Of a stretch of 64,000 nucleotides of DNA, positions 1-11,829 are shown one piece after another. The translations under genes were made by a program, and so were the position numbers. The notes beneath the pieces were generated by a model. That model ran no database searches. It had not been told where the DNA came from and saw only the letters and a program-made list of their open reading frames with translations. This DNA comes from Crossaster papposus (taxonomy: Eukaryota; Echinodermata; Asteroidea; Velatida; Solasteridae). The stretch lies in the NCBI GenBank assembly GCA_037893245.1, contig JBAIAA010000669.1:1302001-1366000 (forward strand). Reading direction: 5' to 3'. Position 1 is the first letter of the stretch; every line of letters begins with the position of its first letter.

Positions 1-120
1 GTCACAAACCAACCATTAGTGAACTATTGATTCTTGATCAAACTCGCTCCATGATAAAACAAAACCTGTCTTGTCTTGATATTGACTTTTCTATCTGTAC
101 CGTAACTGTACGTCCAACAG

Positions 121-1931
121 GTCCGAATTGCGCAAAACATGGTGCGTCGAGGCGTGGAACCAGACAGGATCGTCATCCTTACCCAATACCGCCTCCAGAG
201 GGCGCTGATAGAAGACAGGCTGAAGGACACCAACCTTAGGAATATACTCGTCAGCACCGTCATAACCAGTCAAGGTATAGCATTTAATAAGCCTTTTTTG
301 AGTTGCATTTGCGCGTGCGAGTGTAACAATGTGAGCAAGTTCGGGCAAAAAATACGGTTAACCATAGTTCGACTAACATCACTCTAACGCAAGATGGTTG
401 GACTACTCTAGTCGACGTAATGGTATTTTCTTATTTCTTTTCCGACCAACATGACTAACGTTAACACTTTATGTCCTACCTATATACGCGGAAGAACAGC
501 GTCAATACCCATCTCATTCATGTCGCAAATGTAAACAAAGCGGTTGCCATCTTTTCAACAATAGTTGGACTGCAGCAGTTCGAGCGAACTGTATTTGCGC
601 ATGCGCGTTGGTAAGTATAAACTGGCTAATGGTCGAGCTGTAGTTCGTGCTCGAACCTGTGTCGGCCCGATAACAATGGTACACTGCCGTGAGCATATAC
701 ACTTTTTTTCAGGGAGGAATTATAAACATTCCCAGTCGTTTCTCGCTCGAGACAGACTTTGCTTTGTTGATGATTGTTGTTGTGTAGGCAAGGAGTGGGA
801 CTATGTGATCCTGTCTACCGTCAGGTCCCTGCCCAGGCCAGAGATTGATGAGAAACCCTCCCATGTTTGGAAAAAGCGCCACCTGGGCTTCATCACAGAT
901 GAGAATCAGATCAATGTCGCCCTCACGCGACCCAAATTGGGATTGATCATCTTAGGTAAGTTGAAGTTTCTTACATGACTGGCTCCTTTTGTTTAGGCAG
1001 GTTTAATCTATTAAGGCCGCATCTGAATCTCTTGTGGATAGCTGTAGTGCGCCATTTTGTTTTTGCGCTTCCGGACGCGATTTTTTTTCCCGTAGGTGGG
1101 TGAGTCAAAATGCATGAATTATTCAGTAGTTGCATTTATCACTAAACAACGCTTAGGTTCTAGGTCCTTTTTTCCCCTTTAATTAAAAATACTCCAAAGA
1201 TATCAATTTGACTATGAAAAAAGAGGTGACCTACAGCAGGATTCGAACCCGGGATCTTTAATCCATACCCCATCCCACTATCCACTACACTACGTATAGC
1301 AGCTCGACAACAGCTGCTGTTCTTTAAAGTGATTTAATGTAACTAGTTAACTAAATAACAACAATGCTGTGACGTCATGTTTTATTCCGATGAATAAACA
1401 TAACTTCTCATCCAAACTACTGAATAATTCATGAATTTTGACTCACCCACCTACGGAAAAAAATCACCTTCCAGACCCCTCCGTGAACCTTCTATAGGCA
1501 TTTTACACGTGGTTACCCTCTTTCTCTCGCTATAACTTTGGACAGAATAATGTTTAACCATGCTCTCTCCCAATTAATATTTAAATTTTAGCTTGGAATT
1601 TCACAAGGACACAAATTGATGGGTTAGGTTAGGTTACAATAGTGTTGAGTGTGTATAAGGTATAGGGATAAGAGGGGGGTACCCCTCTGCCACATGTCGT
1701 GCTGGGTATAAAAACCTTTACACACTAATTTTCCTATTCGAGGGGTACGGAAGCGAAATGTTTGACTGGTGTGATACTCTATGCATGTTCTAATAAAACA
1801 TCTTGTAATTGTGGTTTTACCTTAAAGGCAACAAGTTTCTTCTTGGTGTCGACAGCACATGGAAAGATCTACTGTCCCATTACGAAGAGAAGGGAGCTTT
1901 AGTAGACGCACACGACTTCCCTTCTGATTAG
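121..1931 (+). CDS. HELZ2-like: HELZ2-like SF1 helicase, last three exons (5' part outside window)
   Basis: Three exons join in frame: 121-274 (after an acceptor at 119-120), 788-955 and 1828-1931, ending in TAG. The 141-residue product carries the C-terminal hallmarks of Upf1-like superfamily 1 helicases. These are a stretch reading RIVILTQYRLQ, motif V read across the first junction as TSQGKEWDYVILSTVRS, and motif VI as DENQINVALTRPK followed by GLIILGNKFLLG. The family uses ATP to move along or unwind nucleic acid. The ENQxNVALTR signature and the short tail resemble HELZ2/PRIC285 and related zinc-finger helicases more than UPF1 itself. One oddity is TRPK in motif VI where TRAK is usual. 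The gene enters from the left edge and converges on WDR35. Assignment to the helicase family is firm; HELZ2 rather than a paralogue is likely but not proved. Confidence 0.8.
333..664. mobile_element. Diverged copy of the GAGCAAGTTCG inverted-repeat element, in a HELZ2-like intron
   Basis: It starts GAGCAAGTTCGGGC, shares the internal GTTAACCATAGTTCGAC and TCGAGCGAACTG blocks with the intact copy at 9950-10429, and ends in a degraded inverted repeat. It has no coding capacity, so it is a non-autonomous DNA element. The right boundary is approximate. Confidence 0.6.
1079..1467. mobile_element. TIR element carrying a tRNA-like box
   Basis: Near-perfect terminal inverted repeats of about 55 bp: 1079-1133 reads GATTTTTTTTCCCGTAGG and then GGGTGAGTCAAAAT, and 1417-1467 is its reverse complement. 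Between them, on the minus strand near 1235-1300, a tRNA-like stretch contains GGGTTCGAATCC, matching a pol III B box. It lies in the last intron of the HELZ2-like gene. It is either a MITE that captured a tRNA-derived SINE or a SINE invaded by a TIR pair. Confidence 0.65.
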
Positions 1932-2179
1932 AGTCTGAACATAAACAGCCAAAATGTGGCCCTGTTAAATTAGGTGTTTTGCTATGGGTACACGTCTAAC
2001 GTTTCCTAACAGAAAAAGTAGCAAGGCACTAATAACTATGGTTTGTTATACAGGGTGACCCGAAAACGGACCAAAAAACAATAATGGGGATAATCATCCT
2101 TACTGGCAGCTGTGAAGCTGAATTGCGAAGGATGTCACATTATTAAACCGGTCATTCCAAATGCATTCCAAATACATTC

Positions 2180-2367
2180 CAAATACCATCTCAGCTCACT
2201 GGGGAGTATACAGCTCGATGCTGCCATTTCGGCGCAAAGTAGCTAAATCAACCACAATAACCATCTCTGCCCTCACAGGTACCAATTTTACTCCTGGGTG
2301 GAAAGAAGCAATGAGTGACAAAGTGCCTTGCCCAAGGGCACACGTACCAAAGTCCAAGGCCTAACCA
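2180..2367 (-). repeat. SINE fragment (same family as 24786-25125)
   Basis: On the minus strand it contains ACGTGTGCCCTTGGGCAAGG, the ACTCATTGCTTC block and the CCAGTGAGCTGAGATGG block, in the same order as the fuller SINE at 24786-25125. The head and tail are missing. Confidence 0.7.
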
Positions 2368-2659
2368 CATATATAAATCTCCTACTTTGCATACTAGAAT
2401 TGGCTTCTCTTTTTTTTTCAAGGTAGCCCCGACCCAACCTTGAAAAATGACGAGTAAATACTGCAAATTTAAAGCATTTTTTCATTTTCATTTTCAAACC
2501 AACTAATAGTCTAGCAAATGCTAAAAAGTAAAAGGTAAATACTTGTAGTCTTTTTCAAATACTTTCCAGTAAAACCTTTTGCTTCATTTTTATTCATACA
2601 GATACTAGTAAAAGCTTAAAATTGGTACTAAAAGTAAATGCTAGTTGTTATTTATACGG

Positions 2660-2795
2660 CCCATTCTATATATATATATATATAGTTGATATGGTATTGG
2701 TATTGGTTTTGGTAATTGTAATGGTAATGGTAATGGTATAATGGTAACGGTAACGGTAATGGTAATGTTAATTATGTGGTTAATGGTAATGCGGG
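2660..2795. repeat. Simple repeats: (TA)n then (GGTAAT)n-like
   Basis: A short TATATA run is followed by about 110 bp of degenerate GGTAAT/GGTATT hexamers. No gene is visible from here to 3770; that stretch is AT-rich, apparently unique sequence. Confidence 0.85.
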
Positions 2796-3779
2796 ATGTG
2801 TTATAGTTGTATCATTTGGAGTTTACACTTGGAGGATTTAGAGTCAAGGAAATGTTGTATTTTATTATGTAAATATATGATAGAATGTAATGCCTAATTA
2901 GTACAATATATATTTTAGCGAAAAGTGTTTTTAAATTTATAAATAAAGTCAATTGATAACAATGAACGAAATTTAAACCTTCACTCGTCCACACTCTCCT
3001 AGTCCCTGGCTGTTTTCCAAACCAGATGAGGCTCCGTCACCATTGACAAACTGTATGAATGAAGCCTAAACGGAGACGACGCTGGGGTTTGGAAAACGGC
3101 CCAGGTCTGGTAGCCGCCAATGTCACGTGACCAAAACCAAAAATGTCCGAACTTTTCTGAACACGTTCCATTTACATCCGGACACTATCGTTAATGTTCG
3201 CGATGGTCGAGTTAAATGGTTGTAAGCTAGGTGTATCAACAACGTTACCAAAATGCCAAGCACATTTTATCTGTTTTGCATAAATCGAAGCTCGCCGCCT
3301 ACGGATATTCCATGCGCATGGGTCATGCGCACACGGATGTGGTGACCCAGGGTCACTTGCTACACAGTGTCCAATGAGAGCTCAAAGAAAATAATGTGTG
3401 ATGACCATAAGGGTCTGGGATCGTGTAATAGACACGATATTGGCATATATCAATGTTAAAGATTATACATATATTATCAAAATATATTTTAGTGTATACT
3501 GCATATTCTATTAAAATGTTTTATCTCCGTCAGCAATATTTTAAATATGATTTATTTCAACTTTATGTAAATATCTATCGAATATGCACTTAAATGTTAT
3601 ATTTGTTTACGTGTGTATGAGCAAAATTGTATTTATTCAGCGGTTGTGTATACAGTCTATTAGGAGTCAAGAATTTGTCAGTGTTTTTTAACAAAATTGG
3701 AAATATTTTTAAGTCCCAGACTTATGTCTTTTTAGCAAAAATAAGATTTTTTTTCAAAAAACCTTCTCATATTCACCCA

Positions 3780-5690
3780 GAATTAATTTGTTAAGAGGTT
3801 AGCTTAGCATTTTTATGAAAATTAGGTCGAAATATGGTGTTTGTTTTGGGGTTTTTTCAATTACTAATCGATTAGGGGTTAGCCTTGTGCAAATCAATTC
3901 AAAATATGAATATTTTATGCATATTTGTTCAAAATATCATTTTGTTTAAGTATGTCTCAAATGTCCCTAAAATTTATTTTTAAGGGTTAGCCTTGCATTT
4001 TTATGCAATTTACCCAAAAAAGTATGTAAGGGGTTACTTAGCCTTGAATTTGTATAAACATTTGTTTAAAATAAGATTTTTCCACCAATGTCTTAATTCC
4101 AACCAAAATTTATTTGGTTGGTTAGCCGTGCATTTGTATGCAAATTATGTCAACATTTGATAATTATATGCAAATCAGTTTAAAGGATGATTTTGTCAAA
4201 AAATGGCTCAAATGTCTTTAAAATTTATTTATAAGGGGTTAGCCTTGCATTTGTATGCTAATTAGGTCAACATATAATGTTATGCAAATTAGTTTAAAAT
4301 AATATTTTGTCCAACAAATCTCAAATGTCCCTAAAATTTATTAATAAGAGTTAAGCCTTAGATTGTTATGCAAATTAGGTCAAAATATGATAAATGTATA
4401 CAAATTAGTAAAACAAATAAAAAATTGTGAAAACAAATTCTCAAATTAGTCAAACAAATATATTTTTTGAAAAAAATGTCCCAAATGTCCTTAAAATATA
4501 TTTATAAAGGGTTAGCCTTGCATTTGTATGCTAATTAGGTCAACATATAATGTTATGCAAATTAGTTTAAAATAATATTTTGTCCAACAAATCTCAAATG
4601 TCCCTAAAATTTATTAATAAGAGTTAAGCCTTAGATTGTTATGCAAATTAGGTCAAAATATGTATACAAATTAGTAAAACAAATAACAAATTGTGAAAAA
4701 AATGTCTCAAATTAGTCAAACAAATAAATGTTGTAAAAAAAAACGTCTCAAATGTCCTTAAAATTTATTTATAAGGGGTTAGCCTTGCATTTGTATGCTA
4801 ATTAGGTCAACATATAATGTTATGCAAATTAGTTTAAAATATAATTTTGTCCAACAAATCTCAAATGTCCCTAAAGTTAATTAATAAGAGTTAAGCCTTG
4901 CATTGTTATGCAAATTAGGTTAAAATATGATAAATGTATACAAATTAGTAAACAAATAAAATTGTGAAAAAAATGTCTCAAATGTCCTTAAAATTTATTG
5001 ATAAGGGGTTAGCCTTGCATTTGTATGCTAATTAGGTCAACATATAATGTTATGCAAATTAGTTTAAAATATAATTTTGTCCAACAAATCTCAAATGTCC
5101 CTAAAGTTAATTAATAAGAGTTAAGCCTTGCATTGTTATGCAAATTAGGTTAAAATATGATAAATGTATACAAATTAGTAAACAAATAAAATTGTGAAAA
5201 AAAATGTCTCAAATGTCCTTAAAAATTATTGATAAGGGGTTAGCCTTGCATTTGTATGCTAATTAGGTCAACATATAATGTTATGCAAATTAGTTTAAAA
5301 TAATATTTTGTCCAACAAATCTCAAATGTCCCTAAAATTTATTAATAAGAGTTAAGCCTTAGATTGTTATGCAAATTAGGTCAAAATATGATAAATGTAT
5401 ACAAATTAGTAAAACAAATAAAAAATTGTGAAAAAAATGTCTCAAATTAGTCAAACAAATATATTTTTTGAAAAAAATGTCCCAAATGTCCTTAAAATAT
5501 ATTTATAAAGGGTTAGCCTTGCATTTGTATGCTAATTAGGTCAACATATAATGTTATGCAAATTAGTTTAAAATAATATTTTGTCCAACAAATCTCAAAT
5601 GTCCCTAAAATTTATTAATCTCAAATGTCCCATAAACGAATCGGTAAAGGGTTAGCAAATTAGGTCAAAATGTGATTTTTTTCCAAAAAA
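3780..5690. repeat. AT-rich satellite, alternating 231/272-bp units
   Basis: The marker GGTTAGCCTTGCATTTGTAT recurs with its AGCC at 4241, 4513, 4781, 5011, 5242 and 5515, so spacings are about 272, 268, 230, 231 and 273 bp. Each unit is a dimer of two related halves: GGTTAGCCTTGC...AATTAGGTCAAC and GTTAAGCCTTAG...AATTAGGTCAAA. Degenerate copies extend left to about 3780. The octamer ATGCAAAT recurs in most halves. No open frames. Confidence 0.9.
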
Positions 5691-5719
5691 AATTCGGTCA
5701 TGGGCTTATGAGCCGTTGA

Positions 5720-6660
5720 GCAATTTACGTCTCAATAAAGTTGAGTTCATTGTGTTCCGGCCCTTGAAACTGTTTGTTTTCTCCAACGGGAGTACAAATC
5801 GAAGGTTGATATATTTAAAATTCGAAAATCGGATGCGGAGATGCCGGTGGCCTAGCGGTAACGTACGGGACTTTCGATTGCAACATCCCGGGTTCGGATC
5901 CGTAAACAGGTTTCGGTAACATTTTTCGTTAAACAACCAAGTACAAATCGAAGGTTGATATATATAAAATTTGAAAATCGAATCCGGAAGTGCCGGTGGC
6001 CTAACGGTAACGTACGGGAGTTTCGGTCGCAACCTTCCGGGATCAAATCCCCACACAGCATCATTAAGATTTGTTTTCGTTGAAATAACCAAGTACAAAT
6101 CGAAGGTTGATATATTTATAATTTGAAAATCGAATCCGGAAGTGCCAGTGGCCTAGCGGTTATGAACGGGACTTTAGATCGCAACCTCCCGGGTTCGAAT
6201 CCCCAAACAGTATCGGTAATATTTTTTTCGTTAAACTAACCAAGTTCAAATCGAAGGTTGATATATTTAAAATTCGAAAATCGAATCCGGAAGTGTCGGT
6301 GGCCTAGCGGATACTTACGGGACTTTAGATCGCAACCTTCCGGGTTCGAATCCCCAAACAGTATCAGTAAGGTTTTTTCGATAAAATAACTAAGTACAAA
6401 TCGAAGGTTGATATATTTAAAAATCGAAAATCGAATCCGGAAGTGCCAGTGTCATAGCGGTAACGTACGGGACTTTAGATCGCAACCTTCCGGGTTCGAA
6501 TCTCCAAACAGTATCGGTAAGATTTTTTCGATAAAATAACTAAGTACAAATCGAAGGTTGATATATTCAAAATTTGAAAATCAAATCCGGAAGTGCCGGT
6601 GGCCTAGCGGTTACGTACGGGACTTTAGATCGCAACCTTCCGGGTTCGAATCCGGGTGAT
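5720..6660 (+). repeat. Tandem array of about six tRNA-like units (~130 bp each)
   Basis: Each unit has GGTGGCCTAGCGG (A-box-like), then a GACTTTAGATCGCAACC stretch, then GGGTTCGAATCC (perfect B box in most copies). This is followed by a non-tRNA spacer containing TACAAATCGAAGGTTGATAT. The spacing fits a tRNA body of about 65-70 nt, but a paired acceptor stem is not obvious. These look like tandem tRNA-derived SINE heads or tRNA pseudogenes rather than working tRNA genes. Confidence 0.75.
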
Positions 6661-6734
6661 GGCGTGTATTTTATTTTCGATTTCTTCAAGTGATTTCAGT
6701 GATTCTAAGGGTTTTAAGTATAGAGAGTGCGATT

Positions 6735-7615
6735 ATGACGGGGGGACCCAGATAGCGTAAGTGGTAAGGGTGTCGGCTGCTAAGCGGTAGGTTCGGGGTT
6801 CCAGCCCGGGTGCGGCACCTGGACGGCGAAACGACTGGCAGAAGGGAAACCTGCGGCGGTCCGAGTTCCGTGGAGGTTCGAGCGGCTATCACTCGAACCG
6901 CTATCACTCGGATAGTTAACTATATAAAATAAAATAAAATGGAATTTTACTCTTTTTAATTAAAACAAATAAATTAAAAAGAAGTAAAATTTCATGTTTG
7001 ATCCACGGAGGGAATCGAACCCGCCACCACCAGGTTCAGCGTCAGGGGGCCTGCCTCTAGGCCATTACGCTCGCCATACTAAGATTGCTTCGACTTAAAT
7101 TATAAACCTTCGGTAGCTAAGTAATATGTAGTAAAAAGAAGTAAAGGTTCTGTTTGATCCACGGTGGGAATCGAACCCGCCACTATCAGGTTGAGCGTCA
7201 GGGTGCGGTTACGTACAGGACTTTCGATCGCAACCTCCCGGGATCGAATCCCCAAACAGTATCAGTAACATTTTTGTTGGATGCACGGAGGGAACCGAAC
7301 CCACCACCATCAGGTTGAACGTCAGGGTGCCTACCACTAGGCCATTGCGCTCTCCATACTAAGATTGCTTCGACTTAAATTATAAGCCTTCGGTAGCTAA
7401 GTAATATAAAATAAAAAGACCAGTTGGATGCACGGAGGGAACCGAACCCACATCCATCAGGTTGAGCGTCAGGGTGACTACCACTAGGCCATTGCGCTCT
7501 ACATAATAAGATTGCTTCGACTTAAATTATAAACCTTCGGTAGCTAAGTAATATAAAGTAAAAAGACCAGTTGGATGCACGGAGGGAACCGAACCCACCA
7601 CCACCATCAGGTTGA
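6735..7615. repeat. Mosaic of tRNA-like sequences on both strands
   Basis: On the plus strand, 6740-6822 reads like a serine-type tRNA (CGGCTGCTAAGCGG around a GCT anticodon, then GGGGTTCCAGCCCGG). On the minus strand, units near 6995-7075, 7155-7205, 7275-7360, 7427-7500 and 7570-7610 carry GGGTTCGATTCCC or a variant plus GTAATGGCCTAGAGG. Between them AAATTATAAACCTTCGGTAGC repeats. A fragment of the preceding plus-strand array is embedded near 7203-7262. Probably tRNA-derived repeats, several of them degraded. Confidence 0.65.
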
Positions 7616-10600
7616 GCTATTTATGGGGACCGTTAATTTTATTTTCCGTTATATAAACCACAACTTTGTCTCAGCAATGGTTTTGTTTATGCAGTTAATT
7701 TGTTTATATAGTCGGAACAGAACCCGTGTTTGTTAAACGGACTAATATTCTAGAGGGCGCTATTTATGGAGACCGTTAATTTTATTTTCCGTTAACTAAA
7801 CCACAACTTTGTCTCAGCAAGGGTTTTGTTTATGCAGTTAATTTGTTTATATAGTCGGAACGGTGCCTGTGTTTGGTAAACGGCCTAATATTCTAGAGGG
7901 CGCTATTTATGGGGACCGTTAATTTCATTTTCCGTTAACTAAACCACAACTTTGTCTCAGCAAGGGTTTTGTTTATGCAGTTAATTTGTTAATATAGTCG
8001 GAACGGTGCCTGTGTTTGGTAAACGGACTAATATTCTGGAGGGCGCTATTTATGGAGACCGTTAATTTTATTTTCCGTTAACTAAACCACAACTTTGTCT
8101 CAGCAAGGGTTTTGTATATGCAGTTAATTTGTTTATATAGTCGGAACGGAGCCTGTGTTTGGTAAACGGCCTAATATTCTAGAGGGCGCTATTTATGAGG
8201 ACCGTTAATTTTATTTGCCGTTATCTAAATCACAACTTTGTCTAAGCTTTGTTTTGTTTATGCAGTTTTGTTTATCCTGTCGGAACAGAGTCTTTGTTTG
8301 GTAAACGGACTAATATTCTAGAGGGCGCTATTTATAGGGACCGTAATTCAATTTCATATGCCGTTATCTCAACCACAACTTTGTCTCAGCAAGGGTTTTG
8401 TTTATGCAGTTAATTTGTTAATATAGTCGGAACGGAGCCTGTGTTTGGTAAACGGACTAATATTCTAGAGGGCGCTATTTATGGAGACCGTTAATTTTAT
8501 TTTCTAACTAAACCACAACTTTGTCTCAGCAAGGGTTTTGTTTATGCAGTTAATTTGTTAATATAGTCGGAACGGTGCCTGTGTTTGGTAAACGGCCTAA
8601 TATTCTAGAGGGCGCTATTTATGGGGACCGTTAATTTTATTTTCTGTTAACTAAACCACAACTTTGTCTCAGCAATGGTTTTGTTTATGCAGTTAATTTG
8701 TTAATATAGTCGGAACGGAGCCTGTGTTTGGTAAACGGACTAATATTCTAGAGGGCGCTATTTATGGAGACCGTTAATTTTATTTTCCGTTAACTAAACC
8801 ACAACTTTGTCTCAGCAAGGGTTTTGTATATGCAGTTAATTTGTTTATATAGTCGGAACGGAGCCTGTGTTTGGTAAACGGCCTAATATTCTAGAGGGCG
8901 CTATTTATGAGGACCGTTAATTTTATTTGCCGTTATCTAAATCACAACTTTGTCTAAGCTTTGTTTTGTTTATGCAGTTTTGTTTATCCTGTCGGAACAG
9001 AGTCTTTGTTTGGTAAACGGACTAATATTCTAGAGGGCGCTATTTATAGGGACCGTAATTCAATTTCATATGCCGTTATCTCAACCACAACTTTGTCTCA
9101 GCAATGGTTTTGTTTATGCAGTTAATTTGTTTATATAGTCGGAACGGAGCCTGTGTTTGGTAAACGGCCTACTTTCTAGAGGGCGCTATATACGGGGACC
9201 GTTAATTTTATTTTCTGTTATATAAACCACAACTTTGTCTCAGCAATGTTTTGTTTATGCAGTTAATTTGTTTATATAATCGGAACGGAGCCTGTATTTG
9301 GTAAACGGCCTAATATTCTAGAGGGCGCTATTTATGAGGACCGTTAATTTTATATGCCGTTATAGAAACCACAACTTTGTCTCAGCAATGGTTTTGTTTA
9401 TGCAGTTAATTTGTTTATATAGTCGGAACAGAGCCTGTGTTCGGTAAACGGCCTAATATTCTAGAGGGCGCTATTGATGGAGACCGTTAATTTTATTTTC
9501 CGTTAACTAAACCACAACTTTGTCTCAGCAAGGGTTTTGTATATGCAGTTAATTTGTTTATATAGTCGGAACGGAGCCTGTGTTTGGTAAACGGCCTAAT
9601 ATTCTAGAGGGCGCTATTTATGAGGACCGTTAATTTTATTTGCCGTTATCTAAATCACAACTTTGTCTAAGCTTTGTTTTGTTTATGCAGTGTTGTTTAT
9701 CCTGTCGGAACAGAGTCTTTGTTTGGTAAACGGACTAATATTCTAGAGGGCGCTATTTATAGGGACCGTAATTCAATTTCATATGCCGTTATCTCAACCA
9801 CAACTTTGTCTCAGCAATGGTTTTGTTTATGCAGTTAATTTGTTTATATAGTCGGAACGGAGCCTGTGTTTGGTAAACGGCCTACTTTCTAGAGGGCGCT
9901 ATATATGGGGACCGTTAATTTTATTTTCTGTTATATAAACCACAACTTTGAGCAAGTTCGGGCGCGAACTATAGTTAACCATAGTTCGACTATAACATCG
10001 CTCGAACGCAGAATGGTTGGACTATCTAGTCGACTATTTGGAACCAGACCCTGGAGCACGGTTGCCGCTGGTTGACAGTAGCCTCTTTTCATAGGAAAAC
10101 ATGGAGAGAACCAGTGACGTAGAAAAAGGTGATGTCAGTAGTCGGACGGAGGGAAAGGCAGTAACGTTAAGTGAAAATCTGGCGGGCCTAATGTAATTTT
10201 TGTCTTGTTTTAGGACCAACATGACTAACGTTATGGCTTATCCTACTTATATGCGTGGAAGAATAGTGGCAAAACCCATTTCATTCATGTCGCAAATGTA
10301 AACAAAGCGGTTGCCATCTTTTCAACAATAGTTCGACTAGAGCCGTTCGAGCGAACTGCATTTGAGCATGCGCATTGGTAAAGCAGAGACTGACTAATGG
10401 TTAACTATAGTTCGCGCCCGAACTTGCTCTTTGTCTCAGCAATGTTTTGTTTATGCAGTTAATTTGTTTATATAGTCGGAACGGAGCCTGTATTTGGTAA
10501 ACGGCCTAATATTCTAGAGGGCGCTATTGATGGAGACCGTTAATTTTATTTTCCGTTATATAAACCACAACTTTGTCTCAGCAATGGTTTTGTTATGTAG

Positions 10601-11400
10601 TTAATTTGTTTATATAGTCGGAACGGTGCCTGTGTTTGGTAAACGGCGTAATATTCTAGAGGGCGCTATTTATGGGGACCGTTAATTTTATTTTCCGTTT
10701 TATAAACCACAACTTTGTCTCAGCTGCGGTTTCGTTTATGCAGTTTTGTTTATACTGTCGGAACAGAACCCGTGTTTGTTAAACGGACTAATATTCTAGA
10801 GGGCGCTATTGATGGAGACCGTTAATTTTATTTTCCGTTATATAAACCACAACTTTGTCTCAGCAATGGTTTTGTTTATGCAGTTAATTTGTTTATATAT
10901 TCGGAACAGAACCCGTGTTTGTTAAACGGACTAATATTATAGAGGGCGCTATTTATGGAGAAATATACTCGGAACAGAAACCGTGTTTGGTAAACGGACT
11001 AATATTCTAGAGGGCGCTATTTATGGGGACCGTTAATTTTATTTTCCGTTAACTAAACCACAACTTTGTCTCAGCAAGGGTTTTGTATATGCAGTTAATT
11101 TGTTTATATATTCGGAACGGAGCCTGTGTTTGGTAAACGGCCTAATATTCTAGAGGGCGCTATTTATGAGGACCGTTAATTTTATTTTCCGTTAACTAAA
11201 CCACAACTTTGTCTCAGCAAGGGTTTTGTTTATGCAGTTAATTTGTTTATATATTCGGAACGGTGCCTGTGTTTGGTAAACGGCCTAATATTCTAGTGGG
11301 CGCTATTTATGAGGACCATTAATTTTAAATGCCGTTATCTAAATCACAACTTTGTCTATTAAAGTATGGTTTGTTTATGCAGTTTTGTTTATACTCTCGG
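7616..11400. repeat. 143-bp satellite with 713-bp higher-order repeat
   Basis: About 23 units of roughly 143 bp share GAGGGCGCTATTTATGG, ACCACAACTTTGTCTCAGC, GTTTTGTTTATGCAG and GTAAACGGCCTAATATTC. A diagnostic variant monomer (TTTATCCTGTCGGAACAGAG) recurs at 8271, 8983 and 9696, that is every 712-713 bp, so five-monomer blocks were amplified together. Some monomers are truncated, for example near 10950. The array is interrupted at 9950-10429. It has no coding potential. Confidence 0.95.
9950..10429. mobile_element. Intact 480-bp non-autonomous TIR element inside the satellite
   Basis: Perfect terminal inverted repeats of about 32 bp begin GAGCAAGTTCGGGCGCGAAC. The satellite word ACAACTTTGTCTC is split so that TTT appears at both 9947-9949 and 10430-10432, a 3-bp target-site duplication. 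No transposase is present. A diverged relative lies at 333-664. A 3-bp duplication fits PIF/Harbinger-type mobilisation, but TTT is not the usual TWA target. Confidence 0.9.
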
Positions 11401-11569
11401 AACGAAATAGTATAATATTATCAAATACCGGTACCGAGAGTTGATAGCTGTTGATTGGTCGTGACTCGATCACGTGGAGGGCATCATTTTGTAGCAATGG
11501 CCCCAGCTTTCACAAATTGGAGCATATTCACTGTTTATTTCATAAATAAAAAGGTATTTTTTAAAGGGA

Positions 11570-11716
11570 ATAACAGGGTGAGGGCCGGTCATTCACTGCG
11601 TGATAAAATACCGGGTTGGGGGGTGACCGTTGGTAATGGACCTCGGCTTCGGCTCGGACCATTACCATTGGTCATCCGGCAACCCGGTCTGTTATCACGC
11701 AGTTATGCCCTGTTTC
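11570..11716. repeat. Foldback element, diverged relative of 26505-26673
   Basis: The arms read CTGCGTGATAA...CCGGGTTG...GGTAATGG and their imperfect reverse complement around a short loop (CCTCGGCTTCGGCTCGG). The sequence and layout match the better-preserved hairpin at 26505-26673. Confidence 0.8.
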
Positions 11717-11829
11717 TAAATGACCGATTTACGTTTGATCAATCACTAATTAGCATAAACGCACAGGAGTAACTAATAACATTTTCTTTATCTGTAGCAC
11801 AAAAATAACATTAACCCTAACTCCCTACC

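Noticed and set aside
9950..10429. Short frame at 10034-10222 as a transposase fragment
   Set aside because: 62 codons with no recognised motif inside a 480-bp non-autonomous element.
7616..11400. CRISPR array
   Set aside because: Units of about 143 bp with no unique spacers, in animal DNA; it is a satellite.
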